NCBI GenBank assembly: GCA_030704615.1 | Contig: CM060733.1 | Location: 37,202,001 to 37,262,000 of the forward strand | DNA: 60,000 bases | Source of the DNA: Takakia lepidozioides | Lineage: Eukaryota > Streptophyta > Takakiopsida > Takakiales > Takakiaceae | Direction of reading: 5' to 3' | Notes under the pieces: model-generated | Told to the model about the DNA's origin: nothing | What the model saw: the letters and a program-made list of their open reading frames with translations, nothing else | Databases searched by the model: none | Position numbers and translations under genes: made by a program | Part shown: positions 31,126 to 43,492 of the stretch, in pieces | Numbering within the stretch: the stretch's first letter is position 1 | Layout of the letters: each line of letters starts with the position of its first letter

Positions 31126-33355
31126 TTAGACTTCGTCGACTTCATACTCAATTTCCTGATTGACTTCGATTGGCGGAGGTGGTACGGAGACTCTCCTTGG
31201 AATATTCGATGGATAATACAACTCCAATAATGAAACATAAAAGACTGGATGGATGCGCATACTACGTGAGAGTTCAAGCCGAAAACTGACCAGATTTATT
31301 TGTCGAATAATTTTGAATGGTCCCAGGCGTTGATAATCCAACTTCTTTGATAATCACAAGATTTGTATATCCCATCGAAAAAGCCACACACAATCTCCGA
31401 CCTTGAACTGGGGTTGGAGTTGACGACGTTAATCTACATAGTCCTTGTATTGTTTTTGAGCTTCTGCGAGGTGGAATGTAAGCTCCTTGTGAATCATAGC
31501 AAGATGAGTAGCAAGGTTTCCTACAGCAAGATTTCCAACAGTCTTCATGTGGAAAGAGTTTGCTCGAGGATAATGACCATAATTGGAGAAAAATGAAGTT
31601 TGTTTGGTCGAAGAATGTATAGTGTTGTTGTAGGCAAACTCAGCCAATAATAGAATGTCAGTCCAATTATCTTGGTGATAATTTATCGTACAGCGAAGAT
31701 ACTGTTCCAAAATCTGGTTTACACGTTCAGTTTTACCATCAGTCTGTGGATAATTAGTTGTAGAGAGGTTGATCTTATTATCAAATATGTGAAATAATCC
31801 CCTCCATAAATTTGATATGAACTGTGGTCATTGATGAGATACGATGTCATTCGGGAGTCCATGAATGCGGTAGATATTATTGAGGAAAAGTCTTGCGGTT
31901 TCCTCGCCGGTAACCGTCTTATTACATGGAATAAAATGTGTCATCTTCGTAAAACGATCTACAATAGCAAGGATTAAATTGGTGGTCTTGGAAATTGGAA
32001 GGTCCGTAATAAAATCCATAGACACGGACGACCATGGACCCTTGGGAATGGGTAATGGTTGAAGAAGGTCGTAAGGTCGATGTCGTGGTCCCTTTCGCTC
32101 TAGCACACGTGTCACAAGATTTTATAAATTCTTTCACGAGTTTCCACATTTGTGGCCACTAATAGTCCCTGGATATCAATTCCATTGTTTTGTTGAAGCC
32201 GAAATGTCCTGCAGCCGGAAGATCATGACATGTTTGAAGAATTCGAAGTCGTATAGGTCCTGGAGGTACATAGAGAAGTCCCTTGAAATAAAGTAAGTCA
32301 TCTTTGAATTCGAAGTCGTTTGTAACATATGGGTTGTCTCGGTAGTGTCGTGGCAAATTGGTTGTTCTTTAGTGCTTCCTGGATCTCCTTTATGATCTCT
32401 ACATTGTCATAGGTGGACATGGATAGCATATTCACTTGGAGATTTGTTGGTTTCAAGATGATGGATTTCTGTTGATCAAAAGCTGCATCCCATTCTTTTG
32501 GCGCAAGATACGATCGTCGAGAAAGAGCATCTAGTTTTCCTTGAAGATATCCGAGACGGTAGGTAATAACAAAATCAAACCTTGCTAGTGACATACTCCA
32601 TCTCGTTTGACATCGATTCAAAACACGAGCACTCATAAAATACTCGAGGTTTTTGTGATTGGTATGGACTGTGACCTGATGTTTAGCTCCCTCCAATAGA
32701 TGACGTCACTCCTCAAAAGCATCAATAATCGCTATAAGTTCATTGTCATGGATTTTATAATTGATCTCCGCAGCGGAAAATTTGCGAGAACGAAAACCAG
32801 CAGGGTGAAATTGGTCATCTATACCGTATTAAGAAAGTACCGCGCCAAGTACAAAATCCGATGCATCTGCTTCCAAAAAGAATGGTTTAGATGGGTCTGC
32901 ATGTACCAGTATTGGAGCCGTTGTGAATGTCTGCTTCAGCATTTCAAATGTTTGGTCAACCTTCTCGTCTCATACAAATTTGTCTTTTCCTGTAAGTCGT
33001 GTCAATGGTGCAGCAATTTTGGAGTAGTCCTTGATGAAGATTCTATAGAAATTTGCAAATCCTAGAAAACATTGTACATCTCGGACTGAAGTTGGTTTAA
33101 TCCACTCGATGATGATTTGTATTTTCTTCTGATCCATAAAGACTCATTTGTCGGAAATAATGTAGCCCAAAAATTCGACTTCAGATTGGTGGAAAAGACA
33201 TTTTTTCAACTTGGCATATAGTTTTTTTTTCCCTCAATTTATCAAGGACAAGGCGTACATGACGTACATGGCGACCATGTTCTTCTTCATTCTATGAAAA
33301 TATCAAAATGTCGTCCAAATAGATGACTACAAAGTCTACTTTGCATCAGAAAATT
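31126..33355 (-). pseudogene. Ty3/gypsy polyprotein fragment (RT, RNase H, integrase)
   Basis: Order on the minus strand: reverse transcriptase end with VIYLDDILIF (YLDD at 33321-33310), and RNase H with HTNHKNLEYF and a DALSR end (about 32660-32510). The integrase has an HHCC zinc finger (CHDLPAAGH...CDTCARAKG), the first catalytic Asp (SMDFITDLP) and NYPQTDGKTERVN with the Glu. The C-terminal domain has GPFKIIRQI and HPVFYVSLL. In-frame stops occur after RDY, at the second catalytic Asp region (VSHQ then TGA) and after KDYVD. The gag, protease and most of RT are missing to the right of 33355, so the element is truncated and dead. Confidence 0.85.
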
Positions 33356-35179
33356 ATAAAGATAAGATCGATTGAATGAAGTTATTAATAAATTAATAGA
33401 TGTATGACATAAACAGATGATTCAAGAAGATAATATACAAATGAAAAGTAAACATCCATACCATGCTTACAGTATAGTAGTACCATGAACGAATGTATTG
33501 CAAGTTTTCAATTGATGGATTAAAACGTTGAATGGAATAAGGTTGGATTTCAATGAAACATGTGAATTATGTTTCAAAATATTTAGGGATCATTTCAAAA
33601 AGCTCATATGACAACCAAATATTGTGGAAGAGTGTCATGTAGATTCAGCTATAAAGTCATTGAACCAAGCTGGAATTAGGTTTTAGATTATAGAGTTTGC
33701 TAGGATACATTTCACATAATACTTGGTATGAATGGAAAAGAAAATATGGGAAAATGTACAGATGACTTGACACCTATGAAAATTTGTTAATGAAATATCC
33801 CAACCACAAATTGTATCCAAATTTCTATGAGGAATGTGAATCAAACAGTGGAGTTTGGTTTAGGGTTTAGGGTTTTAGAAAACTGTAAATAGACAAACAA
33901 TTATGGAGTTTGAGTCTTTCCCCATACGTAGAACAATTCTTGAAATATTATCCCCACCACTTCGATCGTACCCAAAATTGGAAGTAATAAATAAATAAGC
34001 ATCAAACATTGAAATTAGGTTTTAGGGTATAGAGTTTGCGAGGGTACTAACCATAGTACTCGGTATGAATGGAAAAACAAATATTGGGAAGGGTACAGAT
34101 GACTTGTCACCTATGATTTAGGGTTTAGAGAATAAAATTTCCCAACCACAGATTGTATCTAATCTATGAAGAATGCACATCAAACAACGGAGTTACGTTG
34201 GAGGTCGTACAACAATTCAGGAAATATCTCCTCCACTTCAACCGCACCCAAAACTAGAAGCAATAAATTAAATAGGCATCAGACATTGGAATTAGGTTTT
34301 AGGGTACGGAGTTGAGTAGTGTAGTAAACATACTACTGGGTATGAATGGACCAAAAAATTTGGGAAAGTGTACAAGTGACTTGTCACCTAAGAAATTAGA
34401 CTTGAATGAAATATCCAAATGGCCATTCTATTATGCCCTACCTTGTAACCCTTGAAGAATTCGCATCAAACATTCGAATAAGGTTTAGGGTATATGGTTT
34501 AAGGTGAGGACAATGTAAGGACTGAAGTCCCCAGAAGTATTGTCTTTAGAAGATCCTAATAAGATAAACAGACCCAAGAGAAATTGACCTGAGAGGACAG
34601 GGATGGCAAAGCGAGGTTCAGGACCGATTAGTGACGAAGAAAACTGAGAAGAATCTTAAGATAGTCCGAAAATGCAGTAAAGAAAATGTAACTCTGTACT
34701 TGAAGCCAGACTTACAGAAAACTACTGACAAGTAATGGGAGAAGGATTCACAAGATTCACAAGATTCACGAGTAGTAACCCGCGAGAAAACTTGTCCATT
34801 GAAGCAACAACTTTCACAAATTGTCACGCGGTTTATACTCAGGACATTTTTTTAGACCAATCATATTGAGCCCAACAATACGACCATGTGGACCGAGAAT
34901 GAAGGAGATGGGCGAATCTGTTTAGGAGAAGACACTTTGGTGAGAACCAGAGAACCAAAAGAAATGGGTGTAATGTGAGAGAGGAACTGCAAAGAGAAGG
35001 AAGCAGTGACATCAGGAAAACTAGGAACTCCGGATGATCACTCGAGGTTCCTGAAACGTTACAGAGATGAGGTCCGGAAAAAAGCTGGTGGCTGGCAAAG
35101 AAGATAGATTAAATATTTGAACACGTGAAGAGAAACAAATGGAGAGTGGAGGTAAAACATTAGTTTTATTCTTGAAAAC
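33356..35179. repeat. Degenerate tandem repeat with TTTAGGG-like words, then unassigned DNA
   Basis: Between about 33660 and 34540 a unit beginning gaattaggttttagggtata recurs at roughly 33670, 34010, 34288 and 34475. Each is followed by tatgaatgga and gtacagatgacttg words. Units are diverged and of unequal length (about 190-340 bp). Short ttagggttt runs resemble the plant telomere repeat but are too few to call. Nothing coding is supported up to 35179. Confidence 0.55.
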
Positions 35180-38100
35180 ATGCCGAGGAGTGAACCTCCA
35201 CAAAATGTCCTTGTCAACCTTGTTCTCCGCCCGAGGTTGCATTGTCTTCATTGTCTGACTGTTGATTGGCCTCATCCAAATTTGCTCGTGCTTTCTCCGC
35301 CTCCACCACGGTAATTTTCTTAGAGCTATTACGTGTCGTGTTTTTTCTGGTGGGCATTGTCCAAACGACAGAGTTAATGTGAATCCACTGAGGGGGATCA
35401 TCTGGATTGATCGACGTGAACTTTCTTAAAATTCCTGGATCCTCTGTCGTAGACCACATCCGATATTGTCATCCCCATCCAAACTGGAAATGTCACAGTA
35501 TCTACTGGTCGAATCAAGACAAAGAATCCGTTCTCAATGTCCTTGAACGGATTTAGAGGCTGCTTCGGTCTATCACACCGGGGGCCACAATACGGCTCCA
35601 TGACTTCATCTTCTTCCGACAGATTATCCTCTGCAGGTGTATGGATTCCGGCTCTGTGGTGGTTGACAGCCCATTTGGTTGAGGGCCAAGAACCCTCTTT
35701 AAGCGATTGAATGAATGTCGTGATTCTCCAGGAATGAGAAGATCAAGTTTTGCAAGGATTGCTTCCCAGTATTGATCATACTGTATCATGATGTCACGAT
35801 AATGATCGTCAAGCAACATCCTCTTCTTCCAGAACTCCCTTTTTTTAATTCCAGTTTTGATAAAAGACTGTTTATCGGATGAGTCATCTCCCACACCCCC
35901 CCAAATTGGTGTTTTTTTACAGCCCTGGGTTGTACTGCTACAGGCAACTTTGGAGATCCATCGGGATTCGACTTCCACATCTTCACCGCACTTTTTTTTG
36001 GGGAGCCACTCAGAATCAGTAGCAAACTTCTTAAACTTCATGACAGGCCAACCATCTTCATCTACATAGAATCGAAATATATGCATTTCTGTTTGCCCAA
36101 CTAAAGCCTCTTTTCCATCGAGAATGCAACCGTCCACATACGCCTTGAAATCTGGCACCTCTTGAATGATTTGAGGAATAAATTGCAGATCTTGAGAGAT
36201 CATAAAAAACCTCATAAGATCGGAGAGAACGTAGGTGTTGTTTTGCTTCAGCTTCTTCGATAAATAACTGAAGAATCCGTCGATGTCCTCATGGTATGGC
36301 CAACCATGAGAAATCCCATCTGAATCTCCTCAAACACTCCTCTCGCAGTTAGGAGCGACAAAAAGCCAGCATCCACCTGTTTTTGTTTTTCTTCACGCAG
36401 TTGTCCAACTGCAGGTAGAGTCTTCGCGGAAGTGGGACTTTTCCTTTTTTCTTCTCCTTATCGCCGAAAGGTTTCAGGACGTCGAGACACCTCGATTTAC
36501 CCTTCATGAGAGATTCGAGGAATTCTGAGGTGGGTGGTCAAAGATGTTACGACTTTTCGGCAAGAGGGCTTCTCTAGTTGGCGGAGGCATCTTGCTAGAG
36601 AGCCAATCGTGAAGTTCGGGTCTCCCGGCCAGAAGTCCAGAGAGTACTGTCCGTAGGCTCCGTCCCCGTGGCCGTGGGTGACCATGCCGGTTAGCGAGAT
36701 TGGAAGCTGACCTAAGCCGGAGACCATCTTGTTCGTCGTCTACAACCTTGGAATAGCTGTTTTCCGATGATCCATCTTGTCATGAATGATGCAGAGGAAC
36801 TCGGACGACATCATAGCTGACTCATTCCTCCAGCTGTGATAGAGTCTCCTGCAAGACTCCTGAAGCCTGAGGTGCTTATCAAGTGCTTTCTTGTGCGAGG
36901 CCTGTTCTTCGCTACGTTTGACCGACTTCTTGATTAGGTCTTTGAGCATCTCACAGTCTGTGCATTTGGCAAACGTGCTACCATTTTTTTCTAACCTCGA
37001 CATTGGGAAAAATCCGTTGTCTGATTCTGCTGACGGCTGCCTGGGAGATAGGCTTCAACCCACATATTTTATTCGCCTGCAAGACAGAAGGGGGAAATGA
37101 ACCTCGCGCGATCACCCGAGCTTTAATAGTGAGAGGTCTGATACATTGCGTGGAAGCAAAACAGGGAAGGTCCCAAAAAATATAGAATTCGAAAAGTGGT
37201 AAAAAGAAGAAGAACTGACCTCATTACACTCCTCACGAATTTTTCCAGTTCAGTTCAGGTGGCAGAACTCGAAGAGTATCTCTCCGTCCGTCTCCAATAC
37301 AGCGGGTCTTATGAGGCATGAGATCGGAATTTTTGTTTATAATCGACATTAAGTTTCCTTCAGCTTGACGAGTTTGTGGACGGGGCCGTTTCACTCCGGA
37401 ATTTCCATGCAACGATGTAACCACACCCTCTCTGCTTAGTTTTTTGTATTCCATGTAGGTTGAACGACCGATTCCGTGAATTGTCCACCAAGCTGTCTCA
37501 CACACATCAACGCCTCAATGGTTAGTAGGCCTTTGTCGAAACCCCGTCGATTCGATGAAGTCTTTTGGGAACATCAAACCGAGCTCTCTCCGTTCGTCGT
37601 AAGAGGATCCCCAATAAGCGGTCCGGATAGCGAGTGTTTTTCTCCAGTCGAAATATTGGCAACACTGTAAATTGCAACATTGTTTGCTGCTGACTTCTCG
37701 AACTGCTTGCAGAGAGAGGTGAGTATTTATCTTTTTGGAATCGTCTTTTTTCGGATATTTTTTTGGTCTGTTGAAATGTTGGTATGTTGCTTTTTTCACA
37801 CCTTTCTCGTTGTGACCAATATCTGTTTGTTCCCAGCTATTGATGAAACTATGAAGCTCATGTGACAATGTCCTGCCACTATCAATCAACCGAGTCTGCG
37901 TCAATGGCCAGTTCACGAGACACATGAGATTGGCCGAACCGCCATTCAAAATCCTTGTAACGAGCACCCCGACGTGATGTTCTCCAACTTTCTCACAAAG
38001 TATCACCTCGTCAGGATGACTGCTTGAATTCTGCCCTCGTACAAAGCACTTTGTTCATCTCCAAGGAGAATACACAATTTATTTCTCCAACTGTCTCTAC

Positions 38101-39405
38101 CCATAGCAACATCGTTATTCGGAGACGGCCTTGACATGTCAGATTCAATTTGTTCATTGAATTTTGGATGGTAATCAGCCGCAGATGTCAATTCGACCTC
38201 CGAGAACCGAGGAACCTCATTGTTGGTGTTGGTGTCAGTCCCAGTATCTTTTTGAATTTGCACCACATCCCAAACGACAAGGTGTTCCGATTGCTTCTCC
38301 CAAAGAGTCCGCATCCATGTGCGGATATGGCAACGACACAGAAGAATGTGCCGGATCGCAAGACACTATAACAACAGATATTGTGGACCCGTTTAGCTGT
38401 CGTCCATGGCAACTTCCGCAACCAGTCACGTTGAGACATTCTGCTGTTGCGACGATAGAGTTCGAGCCCTGAAGAGTGAGGAAAACTTGTTGACCAGTTT
38501 GGAACAACGACATTTCCACGAACCTCGCGCGATCGCGCGTGTATCCTACAGTAGAGATTCCGGTGATTAATGATTCGGCACTATATCGATGGACACTAAA
38601 AAAGAGTGAAACAATAAGTTACTGAAGTTTGTTTAGAAAAACTGAGGATGAAGATGAAAAGGAACCTCGCGCGATCGCCCGCGTTTAGGGTTATAATGAT
38701 TTGGAAATTGAAAATAGAACTCGGACTCTCGGATTGTGTACTAGAATGTAGAACGTAGGTCTCTATTGGTCGAAACAGAAATTTGTAGAAAATTAAAGGA
38801 TCTGCTAAAGCTACGACCCGAATGCACAACATTGTCTACGACTCCATAACAGAAATAGAACCACATCGACGGGCGTTCGGGCGTGGTTCAGATGGATGAA
38901 ATGAAGGACGGATGAATAATGGTAGACAAGTTTTGGATGACAAGTAAGCAAATGGATGAATAAATGAAACATGGATGAACGAAACAGCTGTAGTGCGAGT
39001 GATCATTCGAAGTACATAAAACGGTCGGGTGTGTATGTAAGATCTTTGCAGACAGTGGATGGGAACAGAGGAGCAGAGAGACAGAGAGAAACCCAGATGA
39101 AGTGGAGAGGCTCTCAATATTGACAGGAGTACAAAGGAAGAATGAACGTAAAACAGACAGTCCTGAAGATCAGCGAGCCAGAGCAACTGAGAGGGAAAAA
39201 ATGGCATGCGTGCATAGGGCAGGCTCTTATACGGATTGTCAAACAGTACGAGGTCGACGTTCACATTACAGAGGTGCGTTTGGAGTGTCATGGATCGACA
39301 AATTGTCGCCCTGATGCTCTTTCGTGTAATCTAGTGGCTATTATGTGTCCTCCAGAGCATAAATTCAAGTAGGAGTCTGAAATCCACCGAACATTAATGG
39401 GTCCA
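35180..39405 (-). mobile_element. DUF7869-type transposon, copy C, most complete
   Basis: At 4.2 kb this is the longest uninterrupted copy in the window. It provides the empty site for the MULE insertion in copy A (tcattacact, 37221-37230). Palindromes of the GCGATCGC type lie at 38526-38539 and, imperfect, near 38670 and 37108. The 5' limit is set by loss of similarity with copy A and the window edge, so the true ends are not known. Confidence 0.8.
35214..38519 (-). pseudogene. DUF7869-type transposase, near full length (copy C)
   Basis: Blocks run in order from the ATG at 38519: GCGSCHGRQLNGST, PYPHMDADSLGE, a ESDMSRPSPNNDVAMGRDSW block, and CNLQCCQYFDWRKTLA. Then come PKDFIESTGFRQRP, WWTIHGIGRSTYMEYKK and KRPRPQTRQAEGNL. 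After an intron (about 37215-37080) come the helix with HKKALDKHLRLQESCRRL, the QLDN..KENKN and GHTxEDIDGFFSYL core (about 36410-36250), and RFFMISQDLQFIPQIIQEVP. A C-terminal part follows with VDEDGWPVMKFKKFATDSEW and a tail SVVWTMPTRKNTTRNSSKK. The order and the spacing of QLDN and EDID match a DDE-like nuclease of the DUF7869 family. Several frame changes and stops make it non-functional as read. Confidence 0.7.
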
Positions 39406-40763
39406 TAAGTTATTGCGTCCAATGCGAATAACTAACTGATTCGAGATCTGGAATCTGACATCCAAAGCACCAGAGAAGCAGCAAATCCAATGTTGAATTA
39501 ATGATATAAGAGAAGGAATAGTCGGCGACGAAAGTGGCCCCTCTTAAGGCCATTGTGATGAGCCGGCGGCCATCTATGGCATGGTGACATTAAGTAGCCG
39601 CAATGAACGTGGGGCCGTAGATGAGGTGTAGGTAGAGAAAACGTGAGACCGATCAAATCCCAGATGCACGTCCCGACACCTCATTATTGAACCTATGAAT
39701 AATATTTTATCATTGGATGAAATAAGAGCCTTCGCGGATGAAACAGACGTATACTGGATGAGATGACTGCCCTAGTGGATGATTCAACTCCCCTCATGGA
39801 TGAGCGCCGTCACGGGAACCCGCAACCAGGGTGTTCACTTTATGAAGGCGTCGGATTGCCGCGCCGTAACGCTCTGGACAAACTAGTGGAGTCCATTCAT
39901 TACTGACATGTCGCATCATTGATTGTACCTGCATAAATTTAGGGGTCCTCAGCGAACCGTTGGGAAACATCCCGCCTTTCATTCATCCATGCATCGAGGC
40001 CACAAACCGTAGGATGCGACATACGCAACGGTTGAGATCACAGGTGGTAAGGCATATAAGGAGGAGTGACCGAAATGAGTCTCCTTTTGCATTCATTTGA
40101 TACACGCAAAAGCCCTGTTCAATTTTGGACTCAAGGAAGAGGTGCGAGAGAGAGCGACTAAGCGAGAGAGGCAGAGAGGTGGAGATCGAGTAAGCGAGAG
40201 AGTGAGAGATCGAGGGAGCGTGAGTTGGAGTGAGTGTGGGTTTGAGCAATTCACCGTGTGCGGGGGAGTGTGACAGAGTGAAAGGAGGGCAAAACAAGAG
40301 AGTACGCTATCCCGGAAGCTGTTGTGCGCACCCGAGCGAGAGAGCTCATCCAGCCCTGCAGGGAGGATCCTTGCCTAAAGTGACATCAAGCAGGTAAAAA
40401 ATTTCCCGTCTTCTTCGTGCATGCAATGAGGGATTCTTCTGTGGGCTGCAGAGATTGCAGGAAGGTAGAAGTTGCATGCTTGATTGATTGTTTGCTTGAA
40501 CGAATGATTGCTTGTTTTGATTGTTTTGATTGCTTGTTTTGATTTTTGGATTGATTCCAGAGTTAAAGAGGTAGGATGGTCGATAGAAGGATTGGGAATT
40601 GTGGAAGATTTCGGGATATGTACGCTTTCCTTGAGGAACGACTCCGGATTCGAGACATGAGAAATTCCGATTTCATAGGGTTCGTATGTACAGCTGGCAA
40701 CTGTTTAGGTTTGCAGCCTATGGTGTAGGCCTCAGTATAGGTACCATGACACAGTCCATTTCA
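39406..40763. other. Intergenic stretch with GA-rich and TTGATTG simple repeats
   Basis: No gene is supported. 39690-39810 has ggatga words. 40130-40290 is a gcgagaga purine run, and 40480-40560 is a gattgcttgttttgatt simple repeat. Ser-rich minus-strand ORFs over the purine run are composition artefacts. Confidence 0.5.
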
Positions 40764-41021
40764 CGCGCGATCGCGCGTGAACTCATTTTACCATGTACAG
40801 TTCTGGATACCAAACTGTGATTTTGGTTCGATTCGGTTATGCACATTATTTCCATGATCTGCATTACGTGCCTCTCGAAACAGGGATTCCTAGTGATTTG
40901 TAAGCCGTAGAGAAACCTCGCGCGATCGCCGTGTTTATTTCAGTGATAGTATTGCGAAACATGGTTTAGTTAGGACTTGGAGCGAGGCCAGTAAGCACTT
41001 TCATCAAGGGAATGGTCTGAA

Positions 41022-42560
41022 CGAAGCACGCACGATCGCGCGTGCTTCATTCAGTAAAAGTCGTCACCTACAAGAGCACTAACGAACAGTAGCTAATACC
41101 AAACTGGGTCGAAGAAATCATTCATTAGTAGGACAATAAACTCAATGTTTTCAATTTTAAGGATTATGCAATTATTGAACCTTGCACAATCGCGCTAATT
41201 TGACTCCGTAGTTTACTTCATTGGATGAGAAATTGAAGATGTGATGCGAAAGAATGCCCTAAAGAAGCATGCGCGATCGCGCGTGCTTCATTTGGTTGGT
41301 ACTTGTATTCTATCGACCAACAACAACACCATTGATACCCAGATGATTAGATAACACATATGAGGATATGTCTGAGTGCATACTCAAAACTGTAAAGTGT
41401 TTCGGAAGACATTAGTTCACAGTATACAATGTCAACTAAAATCTTCCGTCGCACTTTATCTGTCTTGCCATTTACACAGAATATGATAATTCTTGTATGT
41501 GGTGACATGGTCACTCTTATGTATGATGGGTGGAGGTGTTCAGTGTGGACACAATAGTACACAATAGTATCCAAATATCAATCCAAAAGTCCAGGGCAGT
41601 TTGAAATATTACTTGTCGTCAACATCGCTTAGGTTGTTCATCGATTATGTCGACCACTGTTTCTGATTAGACAGTGAAGATGTGATGTCCAAGAATGGTT
41701 AAAAGAAGTGCGCGCGATCGCGCGTGCTTCATTCAGTGCAAGTCGTCACCTATAGAAGCCCTATCGAACAGTAGCTAATACCAAACTGTACGTGGTCAAA
41801 GAAATCATTCATTAGTAGGACAATAAACTTAATGTTTTCAATTAAAAGGATTATGCAATGATTGATCCTTGCGCAATCGCGCGAATTTGACTCCGTAGTA
41901 AACTGCATTGGATGAGAATTTGAAGATGTGATGCGAAAGAATGCCCTGAAGAAGTACGCGCGATCGCGCGTGCTTCATTTGGTTGGTACTTGTATTCTAT
42001 CGACCACAACAACACCATTGATACCCAGATGATTAGATGACACATATGAGGATATATCTGAGTGCATACTCAAAACTGTAAAGTGTTTCGGAAGACATTA
42101 GTTCACATTATACAATGTCAACTAAAATCTTCCGTCGCACTTTATCTGTCTTGCCATGCACACAGAGTATGATAATTCCTAGGCATTGTCACTCTTATTT
42201 ATGATGGGCGGAGGTTCAGTGTCACAATAGTATACTATAGTATTTAAATATCAATCCAAAAGTCCAGGGCAGTTTGACATATTACTTGTCGTCAACATCG
42301 TTTAGGTTGTTCATCGATTATGTCGAGCACTCTTTCAAAATAGACAGTGAAGATGTGATGTCCAAGAATGGTTTAAAAATGCGCGTGCGATCGTGCGTGC
42401 TTCATTCAGTGCAAGTCGTCACCTACAGGAGAACTAATGAACAGTAGCTAATACCAAACTGTACGGGGTCGAAGAAATCATTCATTAGTACGACAATAAA
42501 CTCATAGTTGGTTTATCAATTTCATTTGCACATGCAATGAACCTTGCGCAATAGTGCGAA
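41022..42560 (+). repeat. Tandem repeat of about 675-bp units, 2.3 copies
   Basis: The word gtgcttcattcag lies at 41042, 41724 and 42397, and a ccttgc.caat word at about 41185, 41866 and 42541. The periods are therefore 673-682 bp. Each full unit carries three palindromes and a long non-coding body (aataccaaactg, ctaaaatcttccgtcgcact). No gene is seen in it. Confidence 0.85.
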
Positions 42561-43339
42561 TTTGACTTCTTCGTTTCAGTCTTATTCTAATATAAATAAA
42601 AATGACTCCCAGCTGGATAATCCTCAATGTTCTCAATGTACTTTAATAGTCCTTCCGATAGACTTCTCGCAGTGGGATGAAATTAGTTCATCTGTGCCTC
42701 AACTCAATAACGCGCGATCGCGCGTGGTTCTGATGTTGCTACAGTTCAGAAGAATTTTCTTGGGATAATAGATGTCAGGATACTCTTATATGACTGAAAG
42801 AACAAAGTCATGTATATGGATTCTGTTCGCCATGCTTAGCAACATCGTTGTTGCTTACAATCGGATTTAACGTTATTGGAGGGAAAATTGTGGACCAAAT
42901 ACGCGCGATCGCGCGTTCTTCGCGTGTCTCCTTCTGTACAGTTTGTAACTGAGCACGAGTTCTTGATGATTCTTTCAGTGTGGTGGATTCGTGTTCGATG
43001 AGGGAGGAGAAGGAGATGGAACATACCGGACACAAGGCAACGCTTTCACCCTCCTCACAAGGTGAATGCGGAGCTGCGGTTATTATGACGGAACCTTCCG
43101 AAGGAGTTCATGTTATGTCATCTCCAGTTTCTACAATTCCATCCACAGAGGAGCCTGACACCTACTCCCCTGAATCAGACGATCAAGACAATTATTCACC
43201 AATAGGATATTTTTGCGACGTTCCTCCCGGGTCAGCAGCTTTAAGTTCTTTTCTAGAACAATATTGTGGAGGGTCTTCCGGAGATCTTGTAGCTGAAGTA
43301 TCGGCGGAATCAAATGATTTCTGCGCTATGTACCCTGCG

Positions 43340-43492
43340 TATACGCCAGATACCCAAGATTATACACCCGGATCCCCGGAGTATACTCCCATATCACCAG
43401 AGTACACACTCCTCAACCCTGAGTACACTCACCCAAAGTATACACCCTCATCGCCAGGGTATACTCCGGGATCCCCAGAATACTCACCAATA
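43340..43492 (+). other. RNA polymerase II CTD-like heptad array
   Basis: Seven-residue units YTPDTQD, YTPGSPE, YTPISPE, YTLLNPE, a short YTHPK, YTPSSPG, YTPGSPE and a final YSPI. Tyr-1, Pro-3, Ser-5 and Pro-6 of the YSPTSPS consensus are mostly kept, Ser-2 is Thr and Ser-7 is Glu or Gly. An isolated NYSPIGYF lies upstream. Confidence 0.8.

Noticed and set aside
33850-34520. Interstitial plant telomere (TTTAGGG) array
   Set aside because: Only two or three adjacent units occur, within a longer degenerate repeat.
40140-40290. Ser-rich protein on the minus strand
   Set aside because: It is the translation of a GA-rich simple repeat, with no motifs or splice support.
41022-42560. CRISPR-like array from evenly spaced palindromes
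   Set aside because: Spacing is hundreds of bases, the units are tandem duplicates, and the host is eukaryotic.
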